From an uncultured Alistipes sp. (GTDB lineage: Bacteria; Bacteroidota; Bacteroidia; Bacteroidales; Rikenellaceae), in the NCBI GenBank assembly GCA_900542505.1, contig UQNV01000026.1, positions 1 through 30,127 of the forward strand: a DNA stretch of 30,127 nt. Reading direction: 5' to 3'. Shown piece by piece: positions 13,991 to 22,095 of this stretch. Every line of letters starts with the position of its first letter. Positions within the stretch are counted from its first letter, which is position 1. Below the pieces are notes generated by a model. That model made no database searches, was not told the DNA's origin, and saw only the letters and a program-made list of their open reading frames with translations. The translations under genes and the position numbers were made by a program.

Positions 13991-16900
13991 TTATCGCCCC
14001 GCTGCGGGCACCTCCACCACCTTGCGCAGGCGCACGTACCACAGATAGCCCTTGACATCGTCGTAGCCCATCTCGCGCAGCAGCCGCATGTATTCGCCAA
14101 TTTGCCGGCGGTGCCCCGCCGTTTCGTGTTCGCCGAACTTGTAGTCGACCACCACGACCTGTCGCTCCGTGTCGCCTTGACGCATCATTACGCGGTCGGG
14201 CCGGCGTGTCACCGAACCGCGCGTCGCGCCTCCCGTGCCGCCGGACCGCACCTCCGCCGCCGGAAGGATGATGTCGCTCTCGGTGCGCACCTCCTGCCAT
14301 TCGCCGGTGAACCATTCGCGTACGACGGGGTCGGCCAGCGCTTCGTCGAGCTTTTGGCCGAGTGCCTCGGCCTCGGCCCCGGAGAGTACTCCGTCCGTCT
14401 GCATCTGGGCGACGCTCCGGCGAATCTCCTCCTCGCTGGTCGCATGCTCGAAGGCCTTGTGCATCAGGATGCCGAAATCGCGCGGTGAGGGCAGGGCGTC
14501 GGACTCCTCCTCGAAGTATCGCTGCGAGGGAAGCCGCAGCCGCAGGTCGGCCATGGCGGTGGGGTAGTGTTCGAGCAGAAGGTGGCCGACCGCGCCCGAC
14601 CCGCCCTTGCGGGGTGCCGGGCCGTCGAAACTGCCGAACGAGCACTCCTGCCCCGCTTCGCTCTCCGTCAGCCGTCCCTCAAGCTCCCCGAGCCTGCATC
14701 CGTCGGCCTCGGGCGCAAGCACCTGCCACAGCAGTGCCCCGACGTTGGCCCCCTTGCCCCCCGAAGGGATGAAGACATGGAGCGACTCGGCGGCACGCGT
14801 CAGCGCCACGTAGAGCAGGTTGATGTTGTCGACGTGCGAGTAGACCAGTTCGCGGTAGTAGGCCTCCGAAAATTCCGAGTCGGCCATCGCCCGTTTGTAG
14901 CGCACCGGGAACTGTCCGATGGCAGCCTCCTCGTCGCTGGCCTCGGCCCAGACGATGTTGGTGACGTTACCGCTCGATTTGGGGTCGAGCTGCCACGAGC
15001 AGTAGGGGATGATGACCACCGGCCGTTCGAGCCCCTTGGCCTTGTGGACGGTGGTGATTTCGACGGTCCGTTCGCCTTGTTCGATGCTCAGCGAGCGGCC
15101 GCTGCCCTGTTCGTCCCACCAGCGCAGGAAGAGCGGTATGTCGGCGATTTTGCCCGAGCAGAAGGCGATGAGCTGTTCGTGGACGGCCTGCAGGTAGGCC
15201 GTCTGGTCGCAGCGGTCGGCCAGATGGTGGCGGATGACAATCCGCTCGAAGGCCTCCTCGGGCGAAAGCAGCCGCAGTGCACGGCAGAAGTCGCGCTCGT
15301 CGTCGGGCAGCGCTGCGCCGAACGGGCGCCCGAGGTAGCGGTTGTAGATGGCCCGGTTGAGCGAGTCGTCGGGGTTGACGGTCAGCCGCAGTGCGGCTAT
15401 CAGGAACCCGGCCACCGGAGCGTTGCCCACGATGAGCGCCTCGCGCGTCATGACGTCGAAGCGGTAGCGCTCGTCGCGGTTCTCCTGCTTGAAGCGCAGC
15501 AGTTCGGCCGCAATGCGCGCGCCGTCCGTGGCGCTGCGGACCAGAATGAGGATGTCCGAGGGGCGGAATCCGCGGTCGAGCACCTCCTTGATGCGGGCCA
15601 CGACGGGCGGCTCGCCCGCGCAGGCCGTGACGGAGACGTAGCCCGGCCCGTCCTTCAGGCGGCGCGGCGTCTGGGTATGGTCGCGGTAGGCTGCTGCGAG
15701 CGTATCGTGCAGCTCGGCAGCCCGTTCGGCGGCGATGGCGCCCGAGTCGGCCGCCTCGTCGAGCATCGTGTTGAGCGAGCGGTTGTCGGCGGCGACGATA
15801 CGCTCCATGATGCGGTTGTTGAACCCGACGACCGTCGGCAGCGAGCGCCAGTTGTCGCGCAGGTTGACCACCTCGGTATCCTCGGGCGAGAGTTCGTTGC
15901 GGGCTTCGTTGTGGAGTATCTTCCAGTCGCCGCCCCGCCAGCGGTAGATGGACTGCTTGATGTCGCCCACCAGGAAGACCGAGATGTCCTGCGACTGCGC
16001 CATGGCATTGCGCAGCAGCGGCAGGAAGTTGCGCCACTCGCGCGCCGAGGTGTCCTGGAATTCGTCTATCATGTAGCGCTCGAAGCGGTTGCCCACCTTC
16101 TCGTAGATGAACGGCGCATCGTTGTGGCCGATGAATTCGGCCAGGATGTATTTCGTCTCCGAAAGGAGCATCGTGCTCTCCTGGTCGCAGAGCCGCTGCA
16201 CCTGGGCGTAGAGGTCGGCCAGCAGGGCGAAACTGCGGTAGTTCTCGCGCAGCAGCACCGCAGTGTTCCACAACCGGACGTTGCTGCGGAAGATGTCGCA
16301 GATGTCGCGCAGCAGCGGTTGCAGCCGGGCGACGAGCGGCTGTGCGGGCGAACCCTTGGCACACCATCCCTCGGTGGTGCGGCTCATCCGTTCGACGGTG
16401 GCCGTCGGCGGTTTCAGCTCGTCGCCGGCCGCCGTGAGGAAGTAGTTGGCGAAGCTGCGGCTCTTGCCCGTGAAGTCCGACGGGGAGACGCCGGCCTCCT
16501 CCATCAGACGCAGCGCCTCGCGCGCCTTCTCCTGCAGCAGCTGGCGGGTCGCACGGGCCTTTTCGCCCGCCTTGCCGACCAGCCGGCGCAGCTCCTCCTT
16601 GGGCAGGGCGCGGGCGAGCGCCTCCTTGTTCTTCTCCTTGAAGAGTTCGCCCGAGAGGGCAAGGATTCCGTCGCGGATGTCCCACCGGCGGCCGTCCTCG
16701 ATGCGCTCCTGGACGAAGTCCGTGAGCCAGCGCTGCAGCTCGCGGTTCTCGGTGATGGCCTCCACGAGCGTGTCGGCGCTCTTGGCCAGCAGGCTCTCGG
16801 TCTCGATTTCGACGTTGTAGTCGAGGTCGAAGCCCAGCTCGCGGATGAAGGCGCGCAGGATGCGCTGGAAGAAGGTGTCGATGGTCAGCACCGTGAAGTG

Positions 16901-17197
16901 CGAATAGTCGTGCAGAATGCGCGAGCGGACGTCGCGGGCCCTCTGTCGGAGCGTCCGCTCGTCGAGCTCCAGCTCGCGGCGCAGCGATTCGGCATAGGCG
17001 CTCGGTCCGCCCGAAGCCAGCAGGTGGATTTCGCGCAGGATGCGGCTCTTCATCTCCTCGGTGGCCTTGTTGGTGAAGGTCACGGCCAGGATGTGCCGGT
17101 AGAGCTCCGGCCGCTCGATGACATCGTGTATGTATTTGTAGGCCAGCTGGTAGGTTTTTCCCGACCCGGCGCTGGCATTGAGTATCTTCGCCCGCAT
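13991..17197 (-). CDS. addA: UvrD-type helicase/nuclease, AddA (RecB-like)
   Basis: Superfamily 1A helicase with a C-terminal nuclease, 1068 residues, expected to process double-strand breaks with AddB. Helicase motifs: Walker A ASAGSGKT (8-15), motif Ia VTFTNKATEEMKSRI (39-53), motif II DEFQDTS (378-384), motif III GDIKQSIYRWRGGD (411-424), and the late motif TTVHKAKGLE. A RecB/AddA-type PD-(D/E)XK nuclease lies at the C-terminus: RPDRVMM, then DYK (1018-1020) and QIGEYMRLL starting at Gln1032. The start at 17197 is the ATG directly before Walker A; upstream codons lie in the AT-rich promoter region. It is transcribed away from addB, with a DUF2807-type gene between. No Chi-recognition features can be judged. 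Confidence 0.9.
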   Translation of the reverse strand: MRAKILNASAGSGKTYQLAYKYIHDVIERPELYRHILAVTFTNKATEEMKSRILREIHLLASGGPSAYAESLRRELELDERTLRQRARDVRSRILHDYSHFTVLTIDTFFQRILRAFIRELGFDLDYNVEIETESLLAKSADTLVEAITENRELQRWLTDFVQERIEDGRRWDIRDGILALSGELFKEKNKEALARALPKEELRRLVGKAGEKARATRQLLQEKAREALRLMEEAGVSPSDFTGKSRSFANYFLTAAGDELKPPTATVERMSRTTEGWCAKGSPAQPLVARLQPLLRDICDIFRSNVRLWNTAVLLRENYRSFALLADLYAQVQRLCDQESTMLLSETKYILAEFIGHNDAPFIYEKVGNRFERYMIDEFQDTSAREWRNFLPLLRNAMAQSQDISVFLVGDIKQSIYRWRGGDWKILHNEARNELSPEDTEVVNLRDNWRSLPTVVGFNNRIMERIVAADNRSLNTMLDEAADSGAIAAERAAELHDTLAAAYRDHTQTPRRLKDGPGYVSVTACAGEPPVVARIKEVLDRGFRPSDILILVRSATDGARIAAELLRFKQENRDERYRFDVMTREALIVGNAPVAGFLIAALRLTVNPDDSLNRAIYNRYLGRPFGAALPDDERDFCRALRLLSPEEAFERIVIRHHLADRCDQTAYLQAVHEQLIAFCSGKIADIPLFLRWWDEQGSGRSLSIEQGERTVEITTVHKAKGLERPVVIIPYCSWQLDPKSSGNVTNIVWAEASDEEAAIGQFPVRYKRAMADSEFSEAYYRELVYSHVDNINLLYVALTRAAESLHVFIPSGGKGANVGALLWQVLAPEADGCRLGELEGRLTESEAGQECSFGSFDGPAPRKGGSGAVGHLLLEHYPTAMADLRLRLPSQRYFEEESDALPSPRDFGILMHKAFEHATSEEEIRRSVAQMQTDGVLSGAEAEALGQKLDEALADPVVREWFTGEWQEVRTESDIILPAAEVRSGGTGGATRGSVTRRPDRVMMRQGDTERQVVVVDYKFGEHETAGHRRQIGEYMRLLREMGYDDVKGYLWYVRLRKVVEVPAAGR

Positions 17198-17265
17198 CTG
17201 CTTTCCGTCGGTTTTTGTCCCATAAAAGTACGAAACAAAACCCGAACGGAGGCGGTTTTTCGCGA

Positions 17266-17273
17266 TAATTTTG
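17266..17273 (+). promoter_or_regulatory. Candidate -7 box for the DUF2807-type/addB transcript
   Basis: TAATTTTG matches TAnnTTTG, 46 bases before the ATG at 17319. No clear TTTG lies 19-21 bases upstream. The 121-base region between the divergent starts is AT-rich; no good minus-strand box was found for addA. Confidence 0.45.
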
Positions 17274-17318
17274 TAATTTAGAGCCGTGTAATTCAAGCAA
17301 TATTTAAGCAATACGACT

Positions 17319-18023
17319 ATGAAGAAACTGATTCTGAGCGTCGCAGCGGCGCTGCTTGCCCTCGGCGGACTTCGTGCACAGGAAACGGACCGGAATGCCG
17401 GAGAGAGCGACTGGCTCACCTCCTATTCGGCGCTGGTTGTGGACGCTCCGCTGGATATCCGTCTGGTGCGGATTCCCGCCTCCGAGGCTCCGAAAATCGT
17501 CTACGACACGAAGGGTTCCGATACCAAATTCCGCTTTACGGTCAAGGACCGCGTGCTGAAAATCACCGAGCGTCCCTCGTCGCAGCGTACGGACCGTTCG
17601 CAGGTGACCCTCTACTACAACGAGCTGGAGCAGCTTACCGTCTACGACGCCTCGGTGACCTTCGCCGACACGCTGCGCCGCACGCTCTTCGACCTCTCGG
17701 TCGGCGGCAATGCGTCGCTGGTGATGACGATGGAGGTCGACGACCTGAAGATGGAGCTGGCGGGCAAGAGTACGGTCGACCTGACGGGCTCGGCGCGCTA
17801 TCTGTCGCTCTTCGCCACGACGGGCAAGCTCCAGGCCTCGGGGCTCGAGGTGATGGCCGCTACGGTCAATGCCCAGAGTGGCGCCGATATCTCGCTGTGG
17901 GTGACCGACCGCTTCGAGGGCAAGACCTCGACCAACGCCTCCATCCGCTACAAGGGCACTCCCGGCATCGTCCGCGGCGGAACGAAGTTCCTCGGAGGCG
18001 ACATCCGTCATCTGAAGGAGTAA
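17319..18023 (+). CDS. Exported DUF2807-like (GIN-domain) protein
   Basis: Exported protein of 234 residues. An N-terminal signal peptide (KKLILSVAAALLALGGL) ends near RAQ-E at residue 21. The rest is made of short beta strands alternating with turns: SALVVDAPLDIRLV, then VKDRVLKITERP, LTVYDASVTF, LFDLSVGGNASLVM, DDLKMELAGKSTVDL, LFATTGKLQASGL and NAQSGADISLWV. This pattern is typical of the putative autotransporter adhesin head GIN domain (DUF2807), a right-handed beta-helix common in Bacteroidetes. Function is unknown; adhesion or envelope roles have been suggested for the family. It ends 4 bases before addB, so the two are very likely co-transcribed, although no functional link is evident. 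Assignment is by pattern, not by alignment. Confidence 0.7.
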   Translation: MKKLILSVAAALLALGGLRAQETDRNAGESDWLTSYSALVVDAPLDIRLVRIPASEAPKIVYDTKGSDTKFRFTVKDRVLKITERPSSQRTDRSQVTLYYNELEQLTVYDASVTFADTLRRTLFDLSVGGNASLVMTMEVDDLKMELAGKSTVDLTGSARYLSLFATTGKLQASGLEVMAATVNAQSGADISLWVTDRFEGKTSTNASIRYKGTPGIVRGGTKFLGGDIRHLKE

Positions 18024-18027
18024 CTCC

Positions 18028-20874
18028 ATGGCGGGTTTTCTGAGTGAAGTTGCTGCGGCGCTGTATGCCCGCTACGGGGAGGAGCTCTCATCGCTGGAGC
18101 TCCTCTTCCCGTCGCGGCGTGCCCGTATCTTCTTCGCCGACGCTCTTTCGGAACTGGTCGGCCGGCCGCTCTGGCAGCCCCGCTGGACGACCGTCGACGA
18201 GCTGATGTCGGAGATTTCGGGGCTGCGGACGGCCGACCGCGTGCGGCTGGTCACCGAGCTCTACAAAATCTACCGCGAATTCCACGACGAGCCCTTCGAC
18301 CGCTTCTACTTCTGGGGCGAGATGCTCCTCTCGGATTTCGACTCCATCGACAAGTACCGGGTCGATGCCGACATGCTGCTGCGCAACCTTTCGGAACTCA
18401 AGGAGCTCGAAGCCGACCTCTCGTACCTCACGCCCGAGCAGCAGCGGCTCGTCCGCTCCTTCTGGTCGACTTTCGGCGAGGAAGCCTACCTCTCGGAGGA
18501 GAAGCGCCGCTTCCTGGCGCTCTGGAAGACGCTCCGGCCGCTCTACCACCGCTTCCGCCAGCGTCTCGAGGAGCTGGGAATCGCCTATGGCGGCATGATG
18601 CAGCGCGCGGCCATCGAGCGGCTGCGCAGCGGCGAGTTCCGTTTCGACCGTCCGCGCCGCTTCGTCGTTGCGGGCTTCAATGCGTTGTCGGAGTGCGAGA
18701 AAGAGCTGTTCAAGCACCTGGCCTCGGCCGCCGGGGCCGAGTTCTACTGGGATTTCGACGACTATTACCGCGACGATACGGCGCAGGAGGCCGGCATGTT
18801 TGTCCGGCGCAACGTCGTGACCTTCCCGTCGGCTGGCGCCGTGTCGCACGACAACTTCCGCCGTGAGAAGGAGCTCGTCGCCGTTTCGTGCGTCTCGAAT
18901 GCCGTGCAGTGCAAGTACGTGGGCGAAATCCTGCGCGAACTGAACCGCACCTGCGGTCCGCTGGGCAAGGAGACCGCCGTGGTGCTCACCGACGAAAACC
19001 TGCTCCTGCCGCTGCTCTATGCCCTGCCCGAGGAGGTCGGGAAGGTCAACGTCACGATGGGTTATCCGCTGCGTCAGACGCTGGCCTACTCGTTTGTCGA
19101 GCGACTGGTCGAGCTGCAGCACCGCCGTCGGATGCAGTGCGGCGAGGCGCTCTTCTACCATGCCGACGTGACGGGGCTGCTGGCGCATCCCTATGTGTCG
19201 GAGTGCGACGCAGCGCTCACGCGCGAACTTGCCGACAAGGTGCTGCTCGAACGCCGGATTACGGTCGGTGCCGGATGGCTTGCGCGCAATCCCTTCCTCG
19301 AGCGTCTGTTCCGCCCGGCCGATGGCTGGCGCGAACTGTCCGACTGGCTGCTCGCGACGCTCGACGCCGTGGCGCGGCTTCCCTTCGAGGGTGACGACGT
19401 GCGCCGCCGCCGGGAGTTCCTGGCCGTCCTCTCGGAGGAAATCGTCAAGCTGCGCAACACGCTCGAGGAGTGCGACATCGAGCTGACGACCGAAATCTAT
19501 GTCTCGCTGCTGCGCCGCCACCTGCAGACGCTGCGTGTCCCCTTCGAGGGCGAACCGCTCGAGGGCATCCAGGTGATGGGTATCCTCGAGACGCGCAACC
19601 TCGACTTCGAACACGTCATCCTGCTGTCGATGCACGACGACAACTTCCCCGGCAGCTTCGCCGCCCAGTCGTCGTTCATCCCCTATAACCTGCGTGCCGC
19701 CTACGACCTGCCCACGCCCGAGCACCACGAGGGCGTCTACGCCTACTATTTCTACCGCCTCATCCAGCGGGCGCGGACGGTCCACATGCTCTATTGCTCG
19801 CATGCCGACGAGAAGTCGACCGGCGAGCCCAGCCGCTACATCCGCCAGCTCGACTACGAGAGCGGTTTTTCCGTGCGCCACGTCGAGGTCGGGGTCGATG
19901 TCAATCTGGCCGAGAATGCCCCGATTGAGGTGGCCAAGGACGACGACGTGATGCGTTCGCTCGAGCGCTTCGTCGACCCGGCGAGCCAGGCGGCACTCTC
20001 GCCGACGGCCTTCTTCCGTTACGTGGCCTGCCCGATGCGCTTCTACTTCTACTCGGTGGCTGGGCTGCGCGCCGACGACGAGGTGTCGGAGGAGGTCGAT
20101 GCCCCGATGTTCGGTACGATTCTCCACGCTGCCGTGCAGCGGCTCTACGGCAAGGTCCGCAACGAACTCCATCCGTCAGCAAGCCTTCGGGCGCTGATGC
20201 ACTCGGGTGAGGTGGCGCAGGCTGTCGAGGAGGCCATCAACGAACACTACCTCGGCGAACCGGGCGCCTCGTCGGCCGACTATACGGGCAATCTGCTGCT
20301 CGTGCGCGAAATCGTGGTCCGCTACCTGCACGACGGGGTGATGGCCTACGATGCGGCCAACGACCGTTTCACGGTCACAGGTCTCGAGGAGGAGGTGCGC
20401 TACGACTTCCCGTTCGAGGCCGGCGGGCGGGCGCTGCGGATGAAGTTCGCCGGCATTGCCGACCGCATCGACCGGCTCGACGACGGCTCGCTGCGCGTGG
20501 TCGACTACAAGACCGGTACGCCTCACCTCGAGTTCGACGGGCTCGGGAACCTCTTCCGCGGCGAGGGCAAACAGCGGCTGTCGAACATCCTCCAGACGCT
20601 GCTCTATGCCATGATGCTGCGCCACGCGCGCGGATGCGATGCCGTGCCGCAGCTCTACTACGTGCGCCGGATGCACGGGGCGGATTATTCGCCGCTGCTC
20701 GTCGACCGGGAGCTCGGCGTGCGGGGTGCCCCCTATTCGCTTTACGAAGGGCCTTTCGAGGAGCTGGTGCGCGAAACGCTGGCCGAGCTGTTCGACCGGG
20801 AGCAGCCTTTCCGCCAGTGTGCCGATGCCGATACGTGCCGTTACTGCGATTTCAACGTCATCTGCCGCCGCTGA
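18028..20874 (+). CDS. addB: PD-(D/E)XK nuclease with Fe-S cluster, AddB-like
   Basis: Partner of AddA, 948 residues. The C-terminal nuclease domain begins at SPTAFFRYVACPMRFYFYSV, with DYKTG (Asp826-Lys828) as catalytic centre. Cys668 together with Cys937, Cys940 and Cys946 (pattern CxxCx5C at the C-terminus) matches the split 4Fe-4S cluster that pins the nuclease domain in AddB. The N-terminal region resembles an inactivated helicase: where a Walker A motif would lie there is LLFPSRRARIFFAD with no GKT/GKS, as in RexB-type proteins. MGILETRNLDFEHVILLSMHDDNFPG corresponds to a helicase-like late motif. ATG 18028 lies 4 bases after the upstream stop. It is closed by a 16-bp hairpin. Confidence 0.88.
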   Translation: MAGFLSEVAAALYARYGEELSSLELLFPSRRARIFFADALSELVGRPLWQPRWTTVDELMSEISGLRTADRVRLVTELYKIYREFHDEPFDRFYFWGEMLLSDFDSIDKYRVDADMLLRNLSELKELEADLSYLTPEQQRLVRSFWSTFGEEAYLSEEKRRFLALWKTLRPLYHRFRQRLEELGIAYGGMMQRAAIERLRSGEFRFDRPRRFVVAGFNALSECEKELFKHLASAAGAEFYWDFDDYYRDDTAQEAGMFVRRNVVTFPSAGAVSHDNFRREKELVAVSCVSNAVQCKYVGEILRELNRTCGPLGKETAVVLTDENLLLPLLYALPEEVGKVNVTMGYPLRQTLAYSFVERLVELQHRRRMQCGEALFYHADVTGLLAHPYVSECDAALTRELADKVLLERRITVGAGWLARNPFLERLFRPADGWRELSDWLLATLDAVARLPFEGDDVRRRREFLAVLSEEIVKLRNTLEECDIELTTEIYVSLLRRHLQTLRVPFEGEPLEGIQVMGILETRNLDFEHVILLSMHDDNFPGSFAAQSSFIPYNLRAAYDLPTPEHHEGVYAYYFYRLIQRARTVHMLYCSHADEKSTGEPSRYIRQLDYESGFSVRHVEVGVDVNLAENAPIEVAKDDDVMRSLERFVDPASQAALSPTAFFRYVACPMRFYFYSVAGLRADDEVSEEVDAPMFGTILHAAVQRLYGKVRNELHPSASLRALMHSGEVAQAVEEAINEHYLGEPGASSADYTGNLLLVREIVVRYLHDGVMAYDAANDRFTVTGLEEEVRYDFPFEAGGRALRMKFAGIADRIDRLDDGSLRVVDYKTGTPHLEFDGLGNLFRGEGKQRLSNILQTLLYAMMLRHARGCDAVPQLYYVRRMHGADYSPLLVDRELGVRGAPYSLYEGPFEELVRETLAELFDREQPFRQCADADTCRYCDFNVICRR

Positions 20875-20914
20875 GTCAGGTCAGACGCCTCTCTTGCCGG
20901 AGAGCCCTCCATGC

Positions 20915-20954
20915 GAAACGACCCGCTGCATGCCGCCGTGCAGCGGGTCGTTTC
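20915..20954 (+). terminator. Hairpin terminator after addB
   Basis: GAAACGACCCGCTGCA (20915-20930) and TGCAGCGGGTCGTTTC (20939-20954) are a perfect 16-bp inverted repeat with an 8-base loop. The T-run is short (TTTC), but stem strength and position, 41 bases past the stop, favour a terminator. Confidence 0.75.
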
Positions 20955-21126
20955 CGTTCGGCCCGACATTTGCAGCTCCGCGTTCGAGGTTTTCATGTTC
21001 TGCCTCTGGCGCTTGGCGTCTGCTCCCGGTGTCTGCTCCCGGTGTCTGCATCCGAATCCGTATGGCCGGCATGTTCGGGAGCGAGGGGCGTCGTGCCGTT
21101 CGGGGCGGACAATGTCCCGGCGGAAT
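20955..21126. other. Intergenic region before the GHP lipoprotein
   Basis: No gene is supported. It contains the 13-base direct repeats at 21018-21056 and leads into the promoter at 21127. Confidence 0.5.
21018..21056. repeat. Tandem 13-base direct repeats
   Basis: GTCTGCTCCCGGT occurs at 21018-21030 and again, identical, at 21031-21043; a degenerate third copy GTCTGCATCCGAA follows at 21044-21056. It lies about 70 bases upstream of the promoter of the small lipoprotein; role unknown. Confidence 0.75.
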
Positions 21127-21156
21127 TTTGCGGTCTCGCAAAAAAGAGTAAATTTG
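21127..21156 (+). promoter_or_regulatory. Promoter of the GHP-repeat lipoprotein
   Basis: TTTG at 21127-21130 and TAAATTTG at 21149-21156 with an 18-base spacer. Transcription would start near 21163, leaving a leader of about 18 bases before the ATG at 21181. An in-frame ATG at 21169 would be nearly leaderless. Confidence 0.7.
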
Positions 21157-21180
21157 TATCGAGTAAAAATGTCGGCTCCC

Positions 21181-21441
21181 ATGAAACGCAAATTCTGGAG
21201 CATGTGGCTGCTTGTGCTGGCCCTGCTCGTTTCGTCCTGCGCCGTGAACCGTCCTGCGCGTCCCCATCCGCCCCGACCGCACCACGAGGTGCCGCCTCCG
21301 GGCCATCCGGGTCATCCCGGTCATCCCGGTCATCCTGGTCATCCTGGAAAACACAAAAAGCCGAAGAAGCCCAAAAAGCCGAAGAAGGCAAAGAAAAACC
21401 GCCGCGACCGGGAGCCGCTGGCGGATGGAAGGCTTCGTTGA
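21181..21441 (+). CDS. Small lipoprotein with (Gly-His-Pro)5 and Lys-Pro repeats
   Basis: Predicted lipoprotein of 86 residues, not recognised as a known family. A basic start (MKRK) and hydrophobic helix lead to lipobox VSSC with Cys20 as lipidated residue. The mature part is almost entirely low complexity: a Pro/His/Arg segment (RPHPPRPHHEVPPP), five exact Gly-His-Pro triplets (41-55, encoded by five 9-base repeats at 21301-21345), three KKP units (59-67), then a basic tail. The Gly-X-Y periodicity is collagen-like, and the His density suggests possible metal binding (inference). Strong positive charge could bind polyanions or peptidoglycan-associated polymers. It has its own promoter and ends 9 bases from a convergent gene. 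The start at 21181 fits the signal peptide; 21169 would add four residues. Confidence 0.65.
   Translation: MKRKFWSMWLLVLALLVSSCAVNRPARPHPPRPHHEVPPPGHPGHPGHPGHPGHPGKHKKPKKPKKPKKAKKNRRDREPLADGRLR
21301..21345 (+). repeat. Five 9-base repeats encoding Gly-His-Pro
   Basis: GGCCATCCG, GGTCATCCC, GGTCATCCC, GGTCATCCT, GGTCATCCT in tandem. Near-identity at DNA level means copy number could vary by slippage in frame. Confidence 0.9.
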
Positions 21442-21450
21442 GCCTCAGCC

Positions 21451-22062
21451 TCAGAGTTTGACGCGTATGTAGCCGGCGCCGCTTCGGCGTGCGGCCTCTA
21501 CGCCTATGTCCGAATCCTCGAAGACGAGCGTCTCTTCGGGGCGGCACCCCTCGCGCTTCATCGCTTCGAGAAAACACTCGGGGTCGGGCTTGCCGTGCAC
21601 GACGTCGGCTCCCGTCAGAATGCCGTCGACCCGCCCTTCGGGGCTCAGCTCCGCCGGGTCGTCCGGCCCGCCTATGCCCGTGTGCCGCATCACGTTGTGG
21701 ATGTTGTCGTAGCTCCCCGTCGAGACGACCCACACCCGGCCGCCGCCCTGTTGAAACTGGCGGCAGAACTCCCATAGCGGGCGGTTGAGCCGCACGCTGT
21801 CGAAATAGCGGGGATAGAGTTCGATTTTGCGCAGCCGCAGCCGCTCGCGCTCGGCGGGGTCGGCGATGCCGACGAGGCTCAGAAATTCGTTGCACCGCAT
21901 GCCGAAGTAGCGGGCCGCGTACTCCTCCTCGCTCAGATGGATGCCTGCTTCGCCGAGCGTTGCCAGGTAGGCGAGTGTGTTGGCGCGCCGCGTGTCGGCC
22001 AGCGTGCCGTCGAAGTCGAGCAGGATGAGTCGTATGCGGGTGTCGGTGCGGGGTGTGTTCAT
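21451..22062 (-). CDS. HAD-family phosphatase/phosphoglucomutase-like hydrolase
   Basis: Cytoplasmic HAD hydrolase of 203 residues. Motif I is DFDGTLAD with nucleophile Asp16 and acid/base Asp18; motif II is VVSTGS; motif III is GKPDPECF; motif IV is FEDSDIGVEAA. The helical cap inserted after motif I is the C1 type of phosphoglycolate phosphatases and beta-phosphoglucomutases, so the substrate is probably a small phosphorylated sugar or metabolite; which one cannot be told. It is last in a three-gene minus-strand run after two M23 peptidases (33-base gap). Its stop lies 9 bases from the end of the convergent lipoprotein gene with no terminator between. Confidence 0.85.
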   Translation of the reverse strand: MNTPRTDTRIRLILLDFDGTLADTRRANTLAYLATLGEAGIHLSEEEYAARYFGMRCNEFLSLVGIADPAERERLRLRKIELYPRYFDSVRLNRPLWEFCRQFQQGGGRVWVVSTGSYDNIHNVMRHTGIGGPDDPAELSPEGRVDGILTGADVVHGKPDPECFLEAMKREGCRPEETLVFEDSDIGVEAARRSGAGYIRVKL

Positions 22063-22095
22063 CGTTCGGGATTTTGCTGTCGGGGGTGGGAGCCG

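Noticed and set aside
14567..17281. Plus-strand open frame of about 900 codons opposite addA
   Set aside because: It mirrors the addA codons in GC-rich DNA, has Val/Arg/Gln/Asp-biased sequence without domains, and addA carries complete helicase and nuclease motifs.
18088..20172. Minus-strand open frame of about 690 codons opposite addB
   Set aside because: Same shadow pattern; addB has the Fe-S and nuclease signatures.
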